A DNA stretch of 64,000 nt, taken from assembly GCA_963930775.1 (NCBI GenBank), contig OZ005691.1, positions 4,394,500 through 4,458,499 on the forward strand. The letters are read 5' to 3'. How positions within the stretch are numbered: position 1 is the first letter of the stretch; each line of letters starts with the position of its first letter. Of this stretch, positions 11,661 to 22,844 are shown piece by piece. The position numbers were made by a program, and so were the translations under genes. Source of the stretch: Cliona cf. orientalis (Eukaryota; Porifera; Demospongiae; Clionaida; Clionaidae). Under the pieces are notes generated by a model, which worked only from the letters and a program-made list of their open reading frames with translations, had not been told where the DNA came from and ran no database searches.

Positions 11661-13771
11661 ATTATTGATATGGTACACATGTATTATGCATTGATAGTGG
11701 CTATCTAAAACAAGTTATGTTGCTTTCTCAGTACCAATACTCTTTAGTGTCTTATGAGTACCACGCTCAAAACTTTTATGGAAGATAAAGTTACATCCTT
11801 CCACAAACAAGTGGGCTCTAACTGTGATCCATGTATGACATACTTCCTTGACTCAGAGAAGTTTCATTTTGTGCTCATCAAGCTGACATCGTGGTATTGG
11901 TGCTGTCAGTTCCCTCCAATGTTTAATTACGTTATCATCCAGATACTAGATTAAAGGAGATGTCCTCCTTTCGGGGATGTCCTTATAGAGGGGTTCCACT
12001 GTATGCAGAGCAAGAATCTTGCATGGAGGTGACGCACTGCTCAGATACAAGTTGTACAGCTAGGTTCATTGCTATGGTGCTTTTGTAGCTTTCTAATCAG
12101 CTTACACCACAGTTTACAGCGCTGGTTAGCATATTTACAGCTGCCCTGTATAAAACCACAATATTAGTACTCTACCACCGGATAATCGCTAAACTTAGTC
12201 GCTTACATTGTTCGTCTGCTCAGGCAAATCTAATTACATGACATTGTAAAATAATTGCTTACATTGCTTACGATTAGCATAGCTACATTGCTCATGGCCC
12301 ATCACTTGTTGTAGTGACTAATTTTACTTTAACTTTGCTTGCTGTCCTCATTGCATACACAAATTAAGCACAATATTATTGTTCATGGATCATGAGATAA
12401 ACATGTACTACCATGCACTATTATAGTTCTCAAAGCTATAGTTTAGACACCTATTAGATAGAAGTGGCTCTGCATTTTTTGCTGGGATTAGGTTTGGTAA
12501 TGGGATGTGTGCCCTTAGGCTTATAGGATTGGTAATGCTACTGAATTTTCATGTATACATAAATTTTGTGTGTACGTGTATATGTATGTGCAAGACTAAA
12601 TTTTATGAGGCATGGTTCTATGATTGCTTGTGGAAGGGCAATCGCTTAAAACTTAGGCGTAAAATATGTCCAACAAATTTATTTGAGGAAAGAAAAGTGT
12701 AGCTAGGTTTCTTGTGATAAACTCAAGAAGTAAGGTATCACTCAAGGCATGGATTACACTTATGGCTCTTACCTCCTTACCAAGCTCAGCTGCACCTGCA
12801 GTACGGACATCTACATGTGCATGTGCATGTATAAACGACATATATTATGTATATGTACATATACAATGTCATGTAAAAGAAACAATAATTATTATTAGTA
12901 GGGATATTGTACATGTAATTGTGTGCTCTGGAAATCGAAAGCAAAGCAATGAGGTGTGGATATAGTTTATTCAGGTATGCACGTGATAGCTAGCATAATA
13001 GTGATCATTAATAGTGGGAAAGGAATCATAACTGAATAAACCTTGTCGTTCGTCGTTGAGCTGGTCTATAAACCACAAGACAATTCCTCCTTGTTTTCTG
13101 CTTTCTGTGTGTGGATAACAAAAGTAATAATTATACCTGTAGTTGCGTATACAACTGTAGTTATATTGGCTATTGCATAAGGAAAAGATCTAGATACCCA
13201 GCCTCGGCTAAGAAAGAGCAGAAAAAAGTAAAAATATAGATAAGACTAGAGAGAGAGAAAGAGAGAGAGAGAGAAGAGAGGTGCATCTTAAACTGTGAGA
13301 GATACATGTATAATTGCCATGCCCCTTCCATTCTAACCAAAAATTCCTACATGAAGCCACGCCAATATTCATTGTGCTAGAAAACTGTACATAATATTAT
13401 GCACAACAACACTGTACACGTACATATAATATAATATGTGTATTACACAAAGATACGAGAGAATGTACATATCAACACATACATACCAATGACTCCATGA
13501 CTGCAGCCAGTCGTCCACCTCGAGCTTGCACTGCAAGGTACACATGAATTAGGGGAAAACCGTATGTACAGTGTACATGTACTATGACTAACAGATTAAT
13601 GAGCATTGCTTGTTTTGGTTCACAAGTGTACAATAATTCTTTTGTGTGTGTAATTGAGCAATGCTTACTTTTGAATTCACTAGCTGACATCTTTAATATT
13701 TCCTACAGAAAATGATATTACAATCATGGTGCTACTGTAACATATATGCAATACCTCATGCATGCTGTACA

Positions 13772-13995
13772 TGTACCGTATAATGGGAAACTTTTGAGGA
13801 AGAAAATCTTCACAAATTACATAGTTTGAGAGCCACTCGCGAAAATTTTCTTCACGAAATCTGGCATGTCCCACCCACCTATATGAATGATTTAGCATTC
13901 CGTGAAAGTTTTCTCTGCTTAATTCTCACTTCTTACTGATTGGCACGAAAGTTTTCTCCCTCAAATGTTTCCCAGCCGCTATATTATGTGGTATT
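13772..13995. mobile_element. ACCGTA-type MITE with GGGAAAC subterminal repeats
   Basis: The left end reads TACCGTATAATGGGAAAC and the right part reads GTTTCCCAGCCGCTATATTA, inverted and imperfect. The interior alternates GAAAATTTTC and GAAAGTTTTC words. It is present only in unit 2, in the intron upstream of the MSASEF exon. Confidence 0.5.
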
Positions 13996-14160
13996 AGCTG
14001 AACTACATCATGGTACGCAATACCACAACTATTAGGACATACTTTGTACATGTATGTTTGAAACCATTTCATTGGCTCACGACCCTTCACATCATTATAG
14101 CCCACCCATGATCATCCATGCCATACTCCTCTGGTGGTGAATAATTCAATAATATGTTGC

Positions 14161-14253
14161 ATGGATGTAGATAATTTTTTCGTAGTGGGGGGGGGGGGGG
14201 GGGGGGGGGGGCTTCAGCCCCCCTAGCCCCCCCCCCCATTATCTACATCCTTG
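14161..14253. mobile_element. 93-bp insertion with a run of 25 G and a 6-bp target duplication
   Basis: The ends read ATGGATGTAGATAAT and ATTATCTACATCCTTG. The core is a 25-base G run (14187-14211) facing a C-rich tract, so the whole insert folds on itself. TGTTGC flanks it on both sides (14155-14160 and 14254-14259). The matching place in unit 1 (about 4480-4490) reads ATATTGCTAGG with no insert. Confidence 0.7.
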
Positions 14254-14289
14254 TGTTGCTAGGAAACGATTGGTAAATTAGGTAATAAA

Positions 14290-15035
14290 CCTAGTCTCGT
14301 ACCTAGACTTTTCCAGAATGCATGTACAGTGCAACCAAGCAAGAGAGCAAAACTTTTTAAAACCATATTTTTGGGCTAAAAACTATACAGACAGACCTAC
14401 TTGATATCAAAATGGCCACAACAATCATTTTTATTATGTTTTACAAAATTGCAAATTTCCCATATATATATATTATATGTAGCTAATACAGAAGCCACAT
14501 AATATGTGCAGGCCAGTTTTCATAGATTTTGCACTGATTTTGGATAAAAGTGGCTATATCTTGGAAGTGGTAAGGAGTCAAGACTTCAAATTTGGGATTT
14601 AGTAACTTTATTACAAGTGCTATCAGCCCACCAAGTGGAGTTTCTTAACTAGAACTAAATAGGAAAAAATGTGCCTAACATATTTGGCCCTCTGAAAGGG
14701 ATTCTAGGACAATATCTGGTTAGCAATGCACTGTACAGCCTCTACACTCATGTCCAATTAATTTCATATGGATGTGCATGACTGGTTAGAGCGCACACCC
14801 TTAACCGAAAACAATACTCATTTAATGTGCCTAACATATTTTGGAGAGCCATGTTATCTTATGAAGCCATAAAAATGGAAGTAATCATGTTTACATCCCA
14901 TAATTTAAATTTTATGTAGAGTTTATGTCGAAGAAGATTGGTACCAAATTTCAAACTCTTGTCTATAACAGATTTTATTTTATGAGTCAAAATAGGCTCA
15001 AATTCTGAAATAAAAAAGTTTACCAATGTATGCAC
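14290..15035. other. unit-2-specific insertion, no gene recognised
   Basis: About 750 bases here have no counterpart in unit 1, where the flanks join across roughly 150 unrelated bases. Two words recur within it, TGTGCCTAACATATTT (about 14670 and 14826). No coding potential or clear terminal repeats were found. It expands an intron of the borealin-like pseudogene. Confidence 0.5.
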
Positions 15036-16376
15036 CTTGGGGACAGCTGACTTTGTGATGGTACCAACTCGGTAATTTCTTGGCTGTGGTGATGTATGTA
15101 CGCCTTGACTGCCTGGCAAATGTCTCAGCTGCAGGGAATGATAAATGGAATGCTGTCATAAATTTCTGACACCCAGGTGAATTCTAGTCAAGTACTTTGG
15201 ATTTCAAAGTCAGCAGCAGTCCATCCAGTATATATCTTCTCTTGTGCCTCCATGCCGATGGCGTCTAGCTTCTTCTCTGAGGCCTCGCTCAGGCCATGGT
15301 TCTTACTTTTCCTGTGTCCTTTTGTGTTCCTAGGCATGGGACCAGGGAGATACTTTAGAGTCTAATGCTGTGTATCTGCCAAATTGTACGTAACTATTCG
15401 CACGTGCACACGCACAGAGCTAGCTAGATCTATATAGTTATCTATAGAGCTAGAGGAGGTTGGCTACCCATCATGATACGTCATGTGCACGAGTAAGTTA
15501 GCATTCCTGCATAAATTAGCAACTTAATTGTTTTGATTGCAGATTTAGACGACTTTCTTAGCAATCCAGAGATGGAGAACAGATGAACAAAGCCTTAATC
15601 AGCCTGAAATGCTGATTTTCGATTGATTATGAGCAACAATGGGCTATTCCAGTACACCCCTGTGGAGGAAGTTTGATTATAGTATAGTAGTTGATTTTGA
15701 GATGATTTAATGAATTAAGTATCGATGGTATTTTTATGCCATGGGATTTTAATGAAGTATTGTATAGGCACCATTGTGGATAGTAATGAAGTACTGAGGG
15801 GACATGGTGGCAAATAATGAGTATGGCATGGGGTAGCTTGTCCAGGGTGTGGAGGAATTATTATCAGTTTTATAAGATAAAATTTTGATTAGTTTTATAG
15901 GATAAATCTGATAATTTTGCAAAATTAAGTAGTATTCAAGATAGAAAATGCAATTCTCTTCCTCCATGATAGGGGTGTACGCCTATTATATCTGGAATAG
16001 CCCAATAAAGCCTCAGTACTTAGCAAGGCACAGGAGTGTGCATACCTGCCACATTATTTATGTTGGTGCACGTGACACATTGGTGACGTTTGGTGACGCA
16101 TGTCCAACCGCCTCTGCATCTGATCTGATCGACGCGATGCGCTCTGAGCTAGCTAGCTCGAGCTGATCTGCTATTCGCATAATAAGAGCGAACGACAGGG
16201 CGGCCAATTTCAGGGGGCGGGTCTGGGGGGTGAGCATATAATATGGTATATACTCGCTCGAGCTCAAGCATAAAAAGGACACCAGCTGGAGAGACGAAGT
16301 ATTCGTGTAACTGGTGAGGCTTTACTCACAAAGAATAAAGTTACAGCGCACTCCCTGGCAATCTCGCCACTTCAAC

Positions 16377-17266
16377 ATGCTCGTCGTAATCCTCCTTACA
16401 GCTTGCCTGGTCTTCGCAACAGCAAACGCAGCGGGTGTTGAATTCAGCTATGATGCGCAAGATGAGTGGCCGGGTGTCTGCTGCATTTTCAGTCACGATA
16501 TCTATCTGGGAGGCAATCGCCGATAGATATCGTGACTGAAAATGTTCGGACGAGTTCGCGACTGACAGAGCTGCGGTTGGGCGACGGTTGGAGAATGCCT
16601 ATCTCTGGCACGTACACAAATGGAGGACGCAATGTTCAATTCGACCCGACCGACCCCAACAGTCCCTCTGTCATGACAACCACTTATCTGGGAAACTACC
16701 GTGTCCTTCAGTTTCATATGCACTGGGGTGCAAACAACGCACAAGGATCCGAGCACACAGTAAATGGCAATAGATATCCACTAGAGTTGCATTTCGTGCA
16801 CGAGAAGATTGGTGAAGTGGACAGCACTAACCGTGACAACTACACAGTCATTGGCGTATTTGCAGAAGCTGTCGATATGCCTATTAGTGGTGTATGGGAA
16901 CAGCTCAACATTTCAGCGATCTTGTCCTTTGACGCTACCGTTCCTGTGTCTGGTCTCAACTACAGCAATCTCCTTCCCTCTTCCCTTGACTACTATCACT
17001 ACCCTGGCTCCCTTACCACACCCAACTGCAGCGAGGTAGTGCAATGGTTCGTGCTAAAAGAAGCAATCAAGGTGCCCAACGAATACCTCACCAAACTGCG
17101 AATGATAGAGTCCGCTGAGGGTGGACCTAGCCTTACTCTTAACTTCAGAGATCTTCAACCGCTCGGTGAGCGTATGGTTGAAACGCCTGGTAGCGGTTCA
17201 CCAAAGCTCGTAGCCTCTGCTCTCTCCATGTTGGTGGTCATCTTCATGACACTGTACTTCTCGTAG
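16377..17266 (+). pseudogene. alpha-carbonic anhydrase copy 2, frame broken near the N terminus
   Basis: This is the duplicate of the gene at 5330-6217. It has the same signal peptide (ending ATANAA), zinc histidines (QFHMHWG, ELHFVH), SEHTV, PGSLTTPNCSE and hydrophobic C-terminal tail. After EWPGVC the sequence leaves the ancestral frame. At 16482-16507, 26 unrelated bases replace 15, a net +11, and 16484-16506 is an exact inverted copy of 16522-16544. The N-terminal frame stops soon after. The body (from about 16510 to 17266) is open and intact in another frame, beginning MAGCLLHFQ, without the signal peptide. The proton-shuttle His64 position is also missing (NGGRNV). The otherwise clean body suggests a recent break or an assembly or allelic artefact. 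No GT..AG intron repairs it. Confidence 0.8.
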
Positions 17267-18306
17267 TCAGTATAGACAATCAATGTTATCATTGTAGTTG
17301 TACCTTATATGGATATAACATTCATACATATAGGGTGTTCACAATAATGTCTTGTACTTGCTGCATTAAGAACAATAATGATACAGTCTTCAAATTCGAT
17401 TCATTGTGTAATGACATTGTGTTATTATTTAGTGCAATTTGACATGTAATTTTATTTATTAAAAACTTGCTACAACAAGAATCAAGACCCTTGCAAGAAC
17501 TGATATAGCTGCAGAAAAATCCTGCTATTGCAAGGAATCGATTAAGTTAGTATTGCATGAATCATCAATTTTGCATTAATTCTGACTATGAAACGCTTGA
17601 GCTTTTTTGACAATAATCATTATTCTGTGGATAACTCATGCATGTCTACCATTAATTAATTGCTATAAATTCCATTATCATGGAATATAGCCAATAATAA
17701 TAGTCACATTAACTAGTATTCCAATGGCCATATTCAAAGTAATTTAACAGCTATGCTCAATGATGCACAGTACAGTCATATATATTAATTTTGGTGGGGC
17801 CTGGAGATGAGGCTAATCTGTATACATGTAGTAATGCTCCTCCGAAATTTCAATTGGATTCTACTTTCATGAGGTTACATCGGGTGAGATCTGAATGCTG
17901 CCCATGCAGGTCAAGTTTTGCATCACATCGATAATACGGAGTGCAGCTACATTAGGATAATAATGTTGGTGGTCTAATTAGCTCTATCAGGAATTCATAA
18001 TTGCTGGGTTTTCCCCTTCCACGGTTTCACCCGACGACCATTACCTACTATACTATGCTTGGACCGGGTAGGTAAAAGTCGTCCGGTGACAAGTCACACC
18101 TATTGAAATTTGGGTCACAGTACATTGGTAATTTAGTTACACTGCGGGATTATACCCCAAAGATAGCTAATAATCTTTAATATAAGTATACTTCGGTTGG
18201 TCAGGTGCATGCCTATCTATTGAAGATGTTTGCATTTGCAGCCACCCCAATAATTATGATTATTGCCCCTTGAAAAAGTACATGATATCAAACTTATTAT
18301 TTTTAG
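17267..18306. other. intergenic DNA, no gene recognised
   Basis: The first 280 bases are the 3' flank shared with the intact carbonic anhydrase. Beyond that there are only short AT-rich words, and no inverted repeat or reading frame I can support. Confidence 0.6.
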
Positions 18307-19112
18307 CTACTTGGAGGCATAGATATAGGCTTCCACTGTCTCCCATAAGTGAGGAAACTTGCTACTGATTTCTTGCCGAGTAGCTAGTTGATTATCGGCA
18401 TAATCAAATCCAGGAGCCACGGCCTCGCTCATAAGAGAATAATGATTATCCATCATTGCTATAGCTCCCAGTTCAGATCCCGTGAGCATGTGTGCACACC
18501 TCCAGCAATCCCCCGGAATTAGTACTTCTGGCCTGAGAGGATGTCTGGACCAATTGAAGGGCTCAGAAGCAAAGTGGGCTAACCCCGAACTATATGTGGG
18601 GAATTGTCTAAAAAGCTCAAAAATGGACTAAAAACCATACATCGTACTCTACCAAGTTGCCAAAATTTTCAAAAAATTGAATTTTCTATAGCTCATGAAA
18701 CACATTTTAAACATGTTTTCAAGATTCGGGGGGGCTAAGTCAACGTTTGTGGGTTAGCCCACTTTGCTTCTGAGCCCTTCAATTGAGCCACTCCCTGCAA
18801 ACTTCTCCCGGATCACGTGAATTAATAATGAGGTACTCTACTGGGCAACCCTCATCATGGTGGTAATAGTGGATAATATCCAAGCAACTGAGGTTCATGC
18901 ACATAATGGGACTCTCCCTGGTCAGCAGGTAGTGGATGGAGGTCATGATGTGTCTTGTGAGTTCACTATTTGAATCGTTTGCTGATCGCGTCCCGCCCCG
19001 CGTTGTCTGTGATGGACATGTTCATCTTGGCTTCATAGGTTCGACAGTAGTAGCCTCCTTCACGATGAGGCTCCAACTTCAAGAGGTCTATAAGCTTTTG
19101 AGCATCCATCAT
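18307..19112 (-). pseudogene. Cupin_5 (DUF985) pseudogene split by a MITE
   Basis: This is the neighbour and paralogue of the intact gene at 19607-20176. The C-terminal part still reads SEAVAPGFDYADNQLATRQEI. The N-terminal part still shows the ATGATGGATGCT start (19112) and the stretches for LEPHREGG and MTSIYYLLTRE. A 235-bp MITE (18551-18785) interrupts the sequence for the central strand. A deletion of 7 bases relative to the intact copy shifts the frame just after the MITE, and a further gap lies near 18965. It cannot make the full cupin. Confidence 0.8.
18551..18785. mobile_element. MITE with 33-bp perfect terminal inverted repeats
   Basis: The first 33 bases (starting CAATTGAAGGGCTCAGAAGC) and the last 33 are exact inverted copies. 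A second, older member lies at 25270-25512. The interior conserves TCTAAAAAGCTCAAAAATGG in both. It sits inside the cupin pseudogene, where the intact paralogue reads GACCAAGCC... without it. Confidence 0.85.
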
Positions 19113-19606
19113 CCAACACACTCACCGAACTACTTAATTCATGTAGGGCTTCCTAGATTCCAGCTGCCTGGATCCACCGTCGACTATCATGATAATTATT
19201 ATATCAACACATACTAAGAAGTTCCTAAGGCCACACAGAATAAATTGTTTGTTTGAACTAACATGACCACGAAATAGTAGGGTCGGTCGGTCAGGCGGAT
19301 GATAATTTAACCAAAGAATAATATTTTAATTACAAGTGTCAGTGTTTCTACGTAAACTTGTAGTATTCTAGCTGTCTAGAGGTTTGTCCTGCGTGGTAGC
19401 TTAAAAATACATTTTTAAGACAGTCCTATTAAAAGTCTGAGTCAGTACATATGCCTGTAGTAAACTCAGCTATTGGATGCTTTAAATTTTACAGTCGGTC
19501 AGGTTAGTTTAAATAAACATTTAATTCTGGGTGGCCTAATGAATGTATATACTAATAAATTCACTAAAGAAGTCCATCACACTTTTAATGGTGCAGATAA
19601 TAACTA

Positions 19607-20176
19607 TTATTCGGACGTACAGACATAGGTTTTCAGTGTCTCCCACAGATCAGGAAATTTGCTACTGATTTCTTGTGGAGTAGCTAGTCGATTATCAGCA
19701 TAATCAAATCCAGGAGCAACGGCCTCGCTTGTCAGAGTATACCCACTACTGCTCGCTCCTTCCAAGTCAGTCAGCATGTGTCCACACCTCCACCTACCCC
19801 CTTGGATGAGCACTTGAAGCTTCTGCCCTGAGAGGATATCTGGACCAAGCCTCTCCCTGGAAACTTCTCCATTACATGGGTTAATAATGAGGTACTCTAC
19901 TGGGCAACCCAGATGGTAGTAGTAAATGATATCCGAGCGATTGAGGCTCATATGCAGAATGGGTTTCTCTCTAGTCATCAGGTAGTAAATGGAGGTCATG
20001 ATGTGTCTTCTGATTCCATCGTTTGGATCCGCATTTTCTGTGACATTTTCCGATCTCGTCTCCACGCCCTCTGTGATGCAAACGTTCATCTTGGATTCGT
20101 AGGTTCGACGAAAGTAGCCTCCTTCACGATGAGGCTCCAATTTCAAGAGTTCTATAATCTTCTGAGCATCCATCAT
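19607..20176 (-). CDS. Cupin_5 (DUF985) family protein, single exon
   Basis: This 189-residue protein fits the DUF985/Cupin_5 family, a small one-barrel cupin of unknown substrate found in bacteria, fungi and some animals. Visible family motifs, in order, are LEPHREGGYFRRTY (about 13-26), TSIYYLMTRE (about 61-70), SDIIYYYHLGCPVEYLI (about 81-97), IQGGRWRCGH (about 123-132) and SEAVAPGFDYADN (about 149-161). The His and Glu residues in these segments are the likely metal ligands. The start is the first of two tandem ATG codons. The reading frame is intact and intronless. A broken paralogue lies 500 bases downstream in the same orientation. The 5' flank runs into a large inverted-repeat element starting near 20223, which may supply promoter sequence. 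Confidence 0.85.
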   Translation of the reverse strand: MMDAQKIIELLKLEPHREGGYFRRTYESKMNVCITEGVETRSENVTENADPNDGIRRHIMTSIYYLMTREKPILHMSLNRSDIIYYYHLGCPVEYLIINPCNGEVSRERLGPDILSGQKLQVLIQGGRWRCGHMLTDLEGASSSGYTLTSEAVAPGFDYADNRLATPQEISSKFPDLWETLKTYVCTSE

Positions 20177-20390
20177 GGGTTAATCTCTTTTAAGCCTGCA
20201 TGAATTTCACATTGATAATTTATAAGAGTAAATGATCAGATTTTGGACACGAGGTTGATTCAGACACCTGTGCAGCCGATATGAAAGACTTGGGGGAGGT
20301 TTTGCATGGTTATGTAGTACAGTACCTTAGCCCGTATGAGGACTGTACCTCAGTAATGGCCATCGAAGTCCTGCCAGTATAGACCCATTG

Positions 20391-20402
20391 CACGTGACGT
20401 CA
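20391..20402. promoter_or_regulatory. overlapping E-box and CRE (CACGTGACGTCA)
   Basis: CACGTG (20391-20396) overlaps the perfect CRE palindrome TGACGTCA (20395-20402) in a GC-rich patch. About 50 bases downstream an ATG (20452) opens MAKIFRGCLCRS and reaches a consensus donor, AAG|GTAAGA, at 20499/20500. The next acceptor I can find (near 20637) leads to an early stop, so I do not call a gene. The site lies inside the inverted-repeat element. Confidence 0.4.
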
Positions 20403-21425
20403 CGGGGCGTGCGCAGTGGGCCGCCCTGGAGGACAACTGGAGCCGTTTTCTATGGCGAAAATATTCAGAGGCTGTCTTTGTCGCTCATTAGCAAAGAAGG
20501 TAAGAATCCGTTTTTCTCGTGGTTGCAGTATGTTTGACTAACCACAGTGTGCTTCGAAATATCATTTAGTTGGTGATCCAGCCACCACGGAGGTGATATA
20601 ATATTATTTCACACACTTTGTACCTTTTTACCAGTCAAATATGTTCTAAACTATCGAAAGTAGCAGTTTTAGGTTGTAAAAATCATTTAAATACCATTTC
20701 GAAAATTTTCACCGGCTGGAGCGTGGTGGCGCAGCGCCGTTCGCATGCTTCAGGGATCAAAGGTCAAACACGTCGTGTGAAGGGCAGCTGGAGTACTTCA
20801 CATAGGATTGCTAAAATTGACCTCAGATATCGACGTATGGCCTGTCCGACAAACAGTTAAAGAGTGTCCGACCTTCGATGAGTTCGGACAGCATGAATTC
20901 AAGCCTGCCACACCAGTACTAGCAGGACTTCGATGATCATCGGGCCGCATCAATTTAATTTCATATTGGATCCGCCAACTGTATTTTTGGAGATTTCCAA
21001 AATAAAAGCCACAATCACGTGACCACCATGCATGCTTGATCGAGCGACTATACCACTCCCACAGCAGTGTTCAGCTCTTTCAGTTTGACTTAATAGCAGT
21101 CCAAGTATCTGGTATCAGCAAAAGAGCTTCCCCCAGTCAGTGAAGGATTGCCACTTTTTGCCAAGATTCAGTATCCTGTGTGTACTGGTCCATAAACAAG
21201 CCCTAGAGCACAGCAAATGTTAAATTATGACATTCATGACTTTTTAATGAGATTCATAGGGTTTTTTTTTCTTTATTGCCTACCGACCGACCCTATCTGA
21301 GCCCCTCACCTGTCCAAGAAACATGAAATTAAGTAAGCATGGCCTTGCTGGAGCATAGTCCCCATACGGGCTAAGGTATGTAATCATGCTAAGACCACTC
21401 CCCCAAGTCTTTCATATTGGCTGTG

Positions 21426-21478
21426 TAGTCTGGGGTCAGCCCCTTCCTCCTCTCGTGAAGGGGCTGGCACCCAGACTA
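21426..21478. mobile_element. 53-bp hairpin insertion
   Basis: TAGTCTGGGGTCAGCCCCTTC pairs with GAAGGGGCTGGCACCCAGACTA (one asymmetric bulge) around an 8-base loop. The flanks TTGGCTGTG (21417-21425) and TCGGCTGTG (21479-21487) form a direct repeat with one difference. It interrupts the right arm of the 1.3-kb element, since the left arm reads continuously through the same place. Confidence 0.7.
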
Positions 21479-21699
21479 TCGGCTGTGCAGGTGTCCGAAA
21501 TCCGATCATTTACTCTACTCTTTAGGGATTTATTTATGGTTAGTTCATACCTTCGAAGGATCGCCATCTTTTCCAGAACACATGGACTCAAAATTAATTT
21601 AATATCAGATCATGCGCATTCCGATGACGTCACGGAACGAGCTCCATACGCATGCGCAATGGAGAACGCAATTTGGTACCTGGTGTGGCGTTGACAATC

Positions 21700-22800
21700 T
21701 CTGATCATGCATCTGATGCATACAAATGATTGTCAAATTATATCAACTTTGCATTCCTTAAAATTTATAATTTTAGAGGTGTAAGTGCTAAATTTAATGA
21801 ATATTACAAAAACTGTGGTTCTATAATTATATATAACTCAGTGTCATGCAGTAATAATCCTAAGCCTGGTGGACATATTATTATTATGCATGCATCAAGC
21901 TACTTTTTGTATATCCTAAAAATATAATAATCATAATAAATTAATAATATATAATAATAATATCCGATAGTGTATTATCTCTTAGGCTACTCATGTCAAC
22001 CTTAATTGTTGCTATAATATTAATTTGTTATGGGCAAAAAAATCTATAGACTACATGTAAGTATGATATATACTCATGGTCATACATGCATATATACCTG
22101 TAATTATTATCATAATATTATAATATAATATTATTATTATCATCCTTATACACAGATTCTGAAATGCTTAATGTTAATCATGCAAGGATAATATAATAAT
22201 TATTATATTATGTTTTTGATCATGACACATGCATACATAATAATATAAATAGACAACATGCAACACGCACAGTATGATAGCTCCAGGACCTGTGGCTTAT
22301 CTTATCATATATCCCACCTAAGTATACCTAAGTATGAACCCTTGACCACATCCCCAGTGGCTGCATAGTTCTAATGGTGCATGTGGTAAAGGTCGTCAAT
22401 ACACACATCGATGCTGGGGCCTCAATCGCAGAGATGGAGTCTAAGATCAACTTTCGACTTCGAGTTTCGATGCTTCAATCAAAGGAGATGAACTCGACAG
22501 CACAGTACAGCTTCCGAACTTCAAATCGGTCGTGGCATGACGCGTGCTATAAATAGCGCAAGGCTAGCTTTATTTATCCACAGGATTACGTCAGCCAAGA
22601 GAACGCGTAAAGTTCGGCCGGCATTACTTGTCGGAGAAAGTAGCACTCAGCTTTTAATGTATTCGCTGGATATCTATGTAAGTTAATATATGATTCTGTG
22701 GATTTTCAGGTCTCAGAAGTGTTCTGTAAAGTCTCTGAATTTTAGCGCTATGACGACATAGGTTACATCATAATTACAACATAATTACCTAATAACCGCA
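21700..22800. other. AT-rich intergenic DNA
   Basis: This is very AT-rich, with runs of ATA and AAT words (21930-22250) and no gene I can support. A possible TATA-like CTATAAATAG lies near 22549, in front of a less AT-rich stretch at 22560-22640, but no exon follows it convincingly. Confidence 0.5.
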
Positions 22801-22844
22801 AAAAAGTAAATTTATACTGGGGATGTAATGAACAACTTGGAGAC

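Larger units (their letters stand above)
12773..15337 (-). pseudogene. borealin/Nbl1-like pseudogene
   Basis: This copy of the gene at 2708-4946 keeps all six exons and their splice sites: 15337-15196, 15128-15036, the MSASEF exon near 13705-13675, the VMESL exon near 13531-13494, 13104-13042, and 12795-12773. Exon 2 is 93 bases against 92 in the intact copy (+1), and exon 5 is 63 against 64 (-1). The frame is therefore wrong from the end of exon 2 through exon 5. In exon 1 the helix motif LDGLLADFE has become a Tyr/Trp-containing version through a small compensated indel. A relic is the simplest reading, although an N-terminal fragment could still be made. Confidence 0.6.
11950..17544. repeat. 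segmental duplication, unit 2 (both genes broken)
   Basis: This is the second copy of the block at 1905-6452, in the same orientation and lying 10-11 kb downstream. It is about 1 kb longer because of insertions: a poly-G MITE at 14161-14253, a stretch of roughly 750 bases at about 14290-15035 in a former intron, and extra DNA in the divergent promoter. It starts inside a copy of the CCTCTAT-family MITE (11945-12002), as unit 1 does. Confidence 0.85.
20223..21530. mobile_element. 1.3-kb element with long inverted arms
   Basis: The left arm (about 20223-20365) and right arm (about 21350-21530) are inverted copies. Paired words are GAGTAAATGATCAGATTTTGG with its complement near 21510, ATGAAAGACTTGGGGGAG with CTCCCCCAAGTCTTTCAT, and ACCTTAGCCCGTATG with CATACGGGCTAAGGT. 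The right arm is interrupted by a 53-bp hairpin insertion (21426-21478). The interior holds a CRE/E-box promoter-like site and a possible short first exon. No transposase is present, so it would be non-autonomous. Confidence 0.7.

Noticed and set aside
20618-20860. possible tRNA-derived SINE or 80-residue gene
   Set aside because: A stretch near 20722-20765 has weak A-box and B-box resemblance, but there is no full tRNA fold, no tail and no second copy. The frame has no family match.
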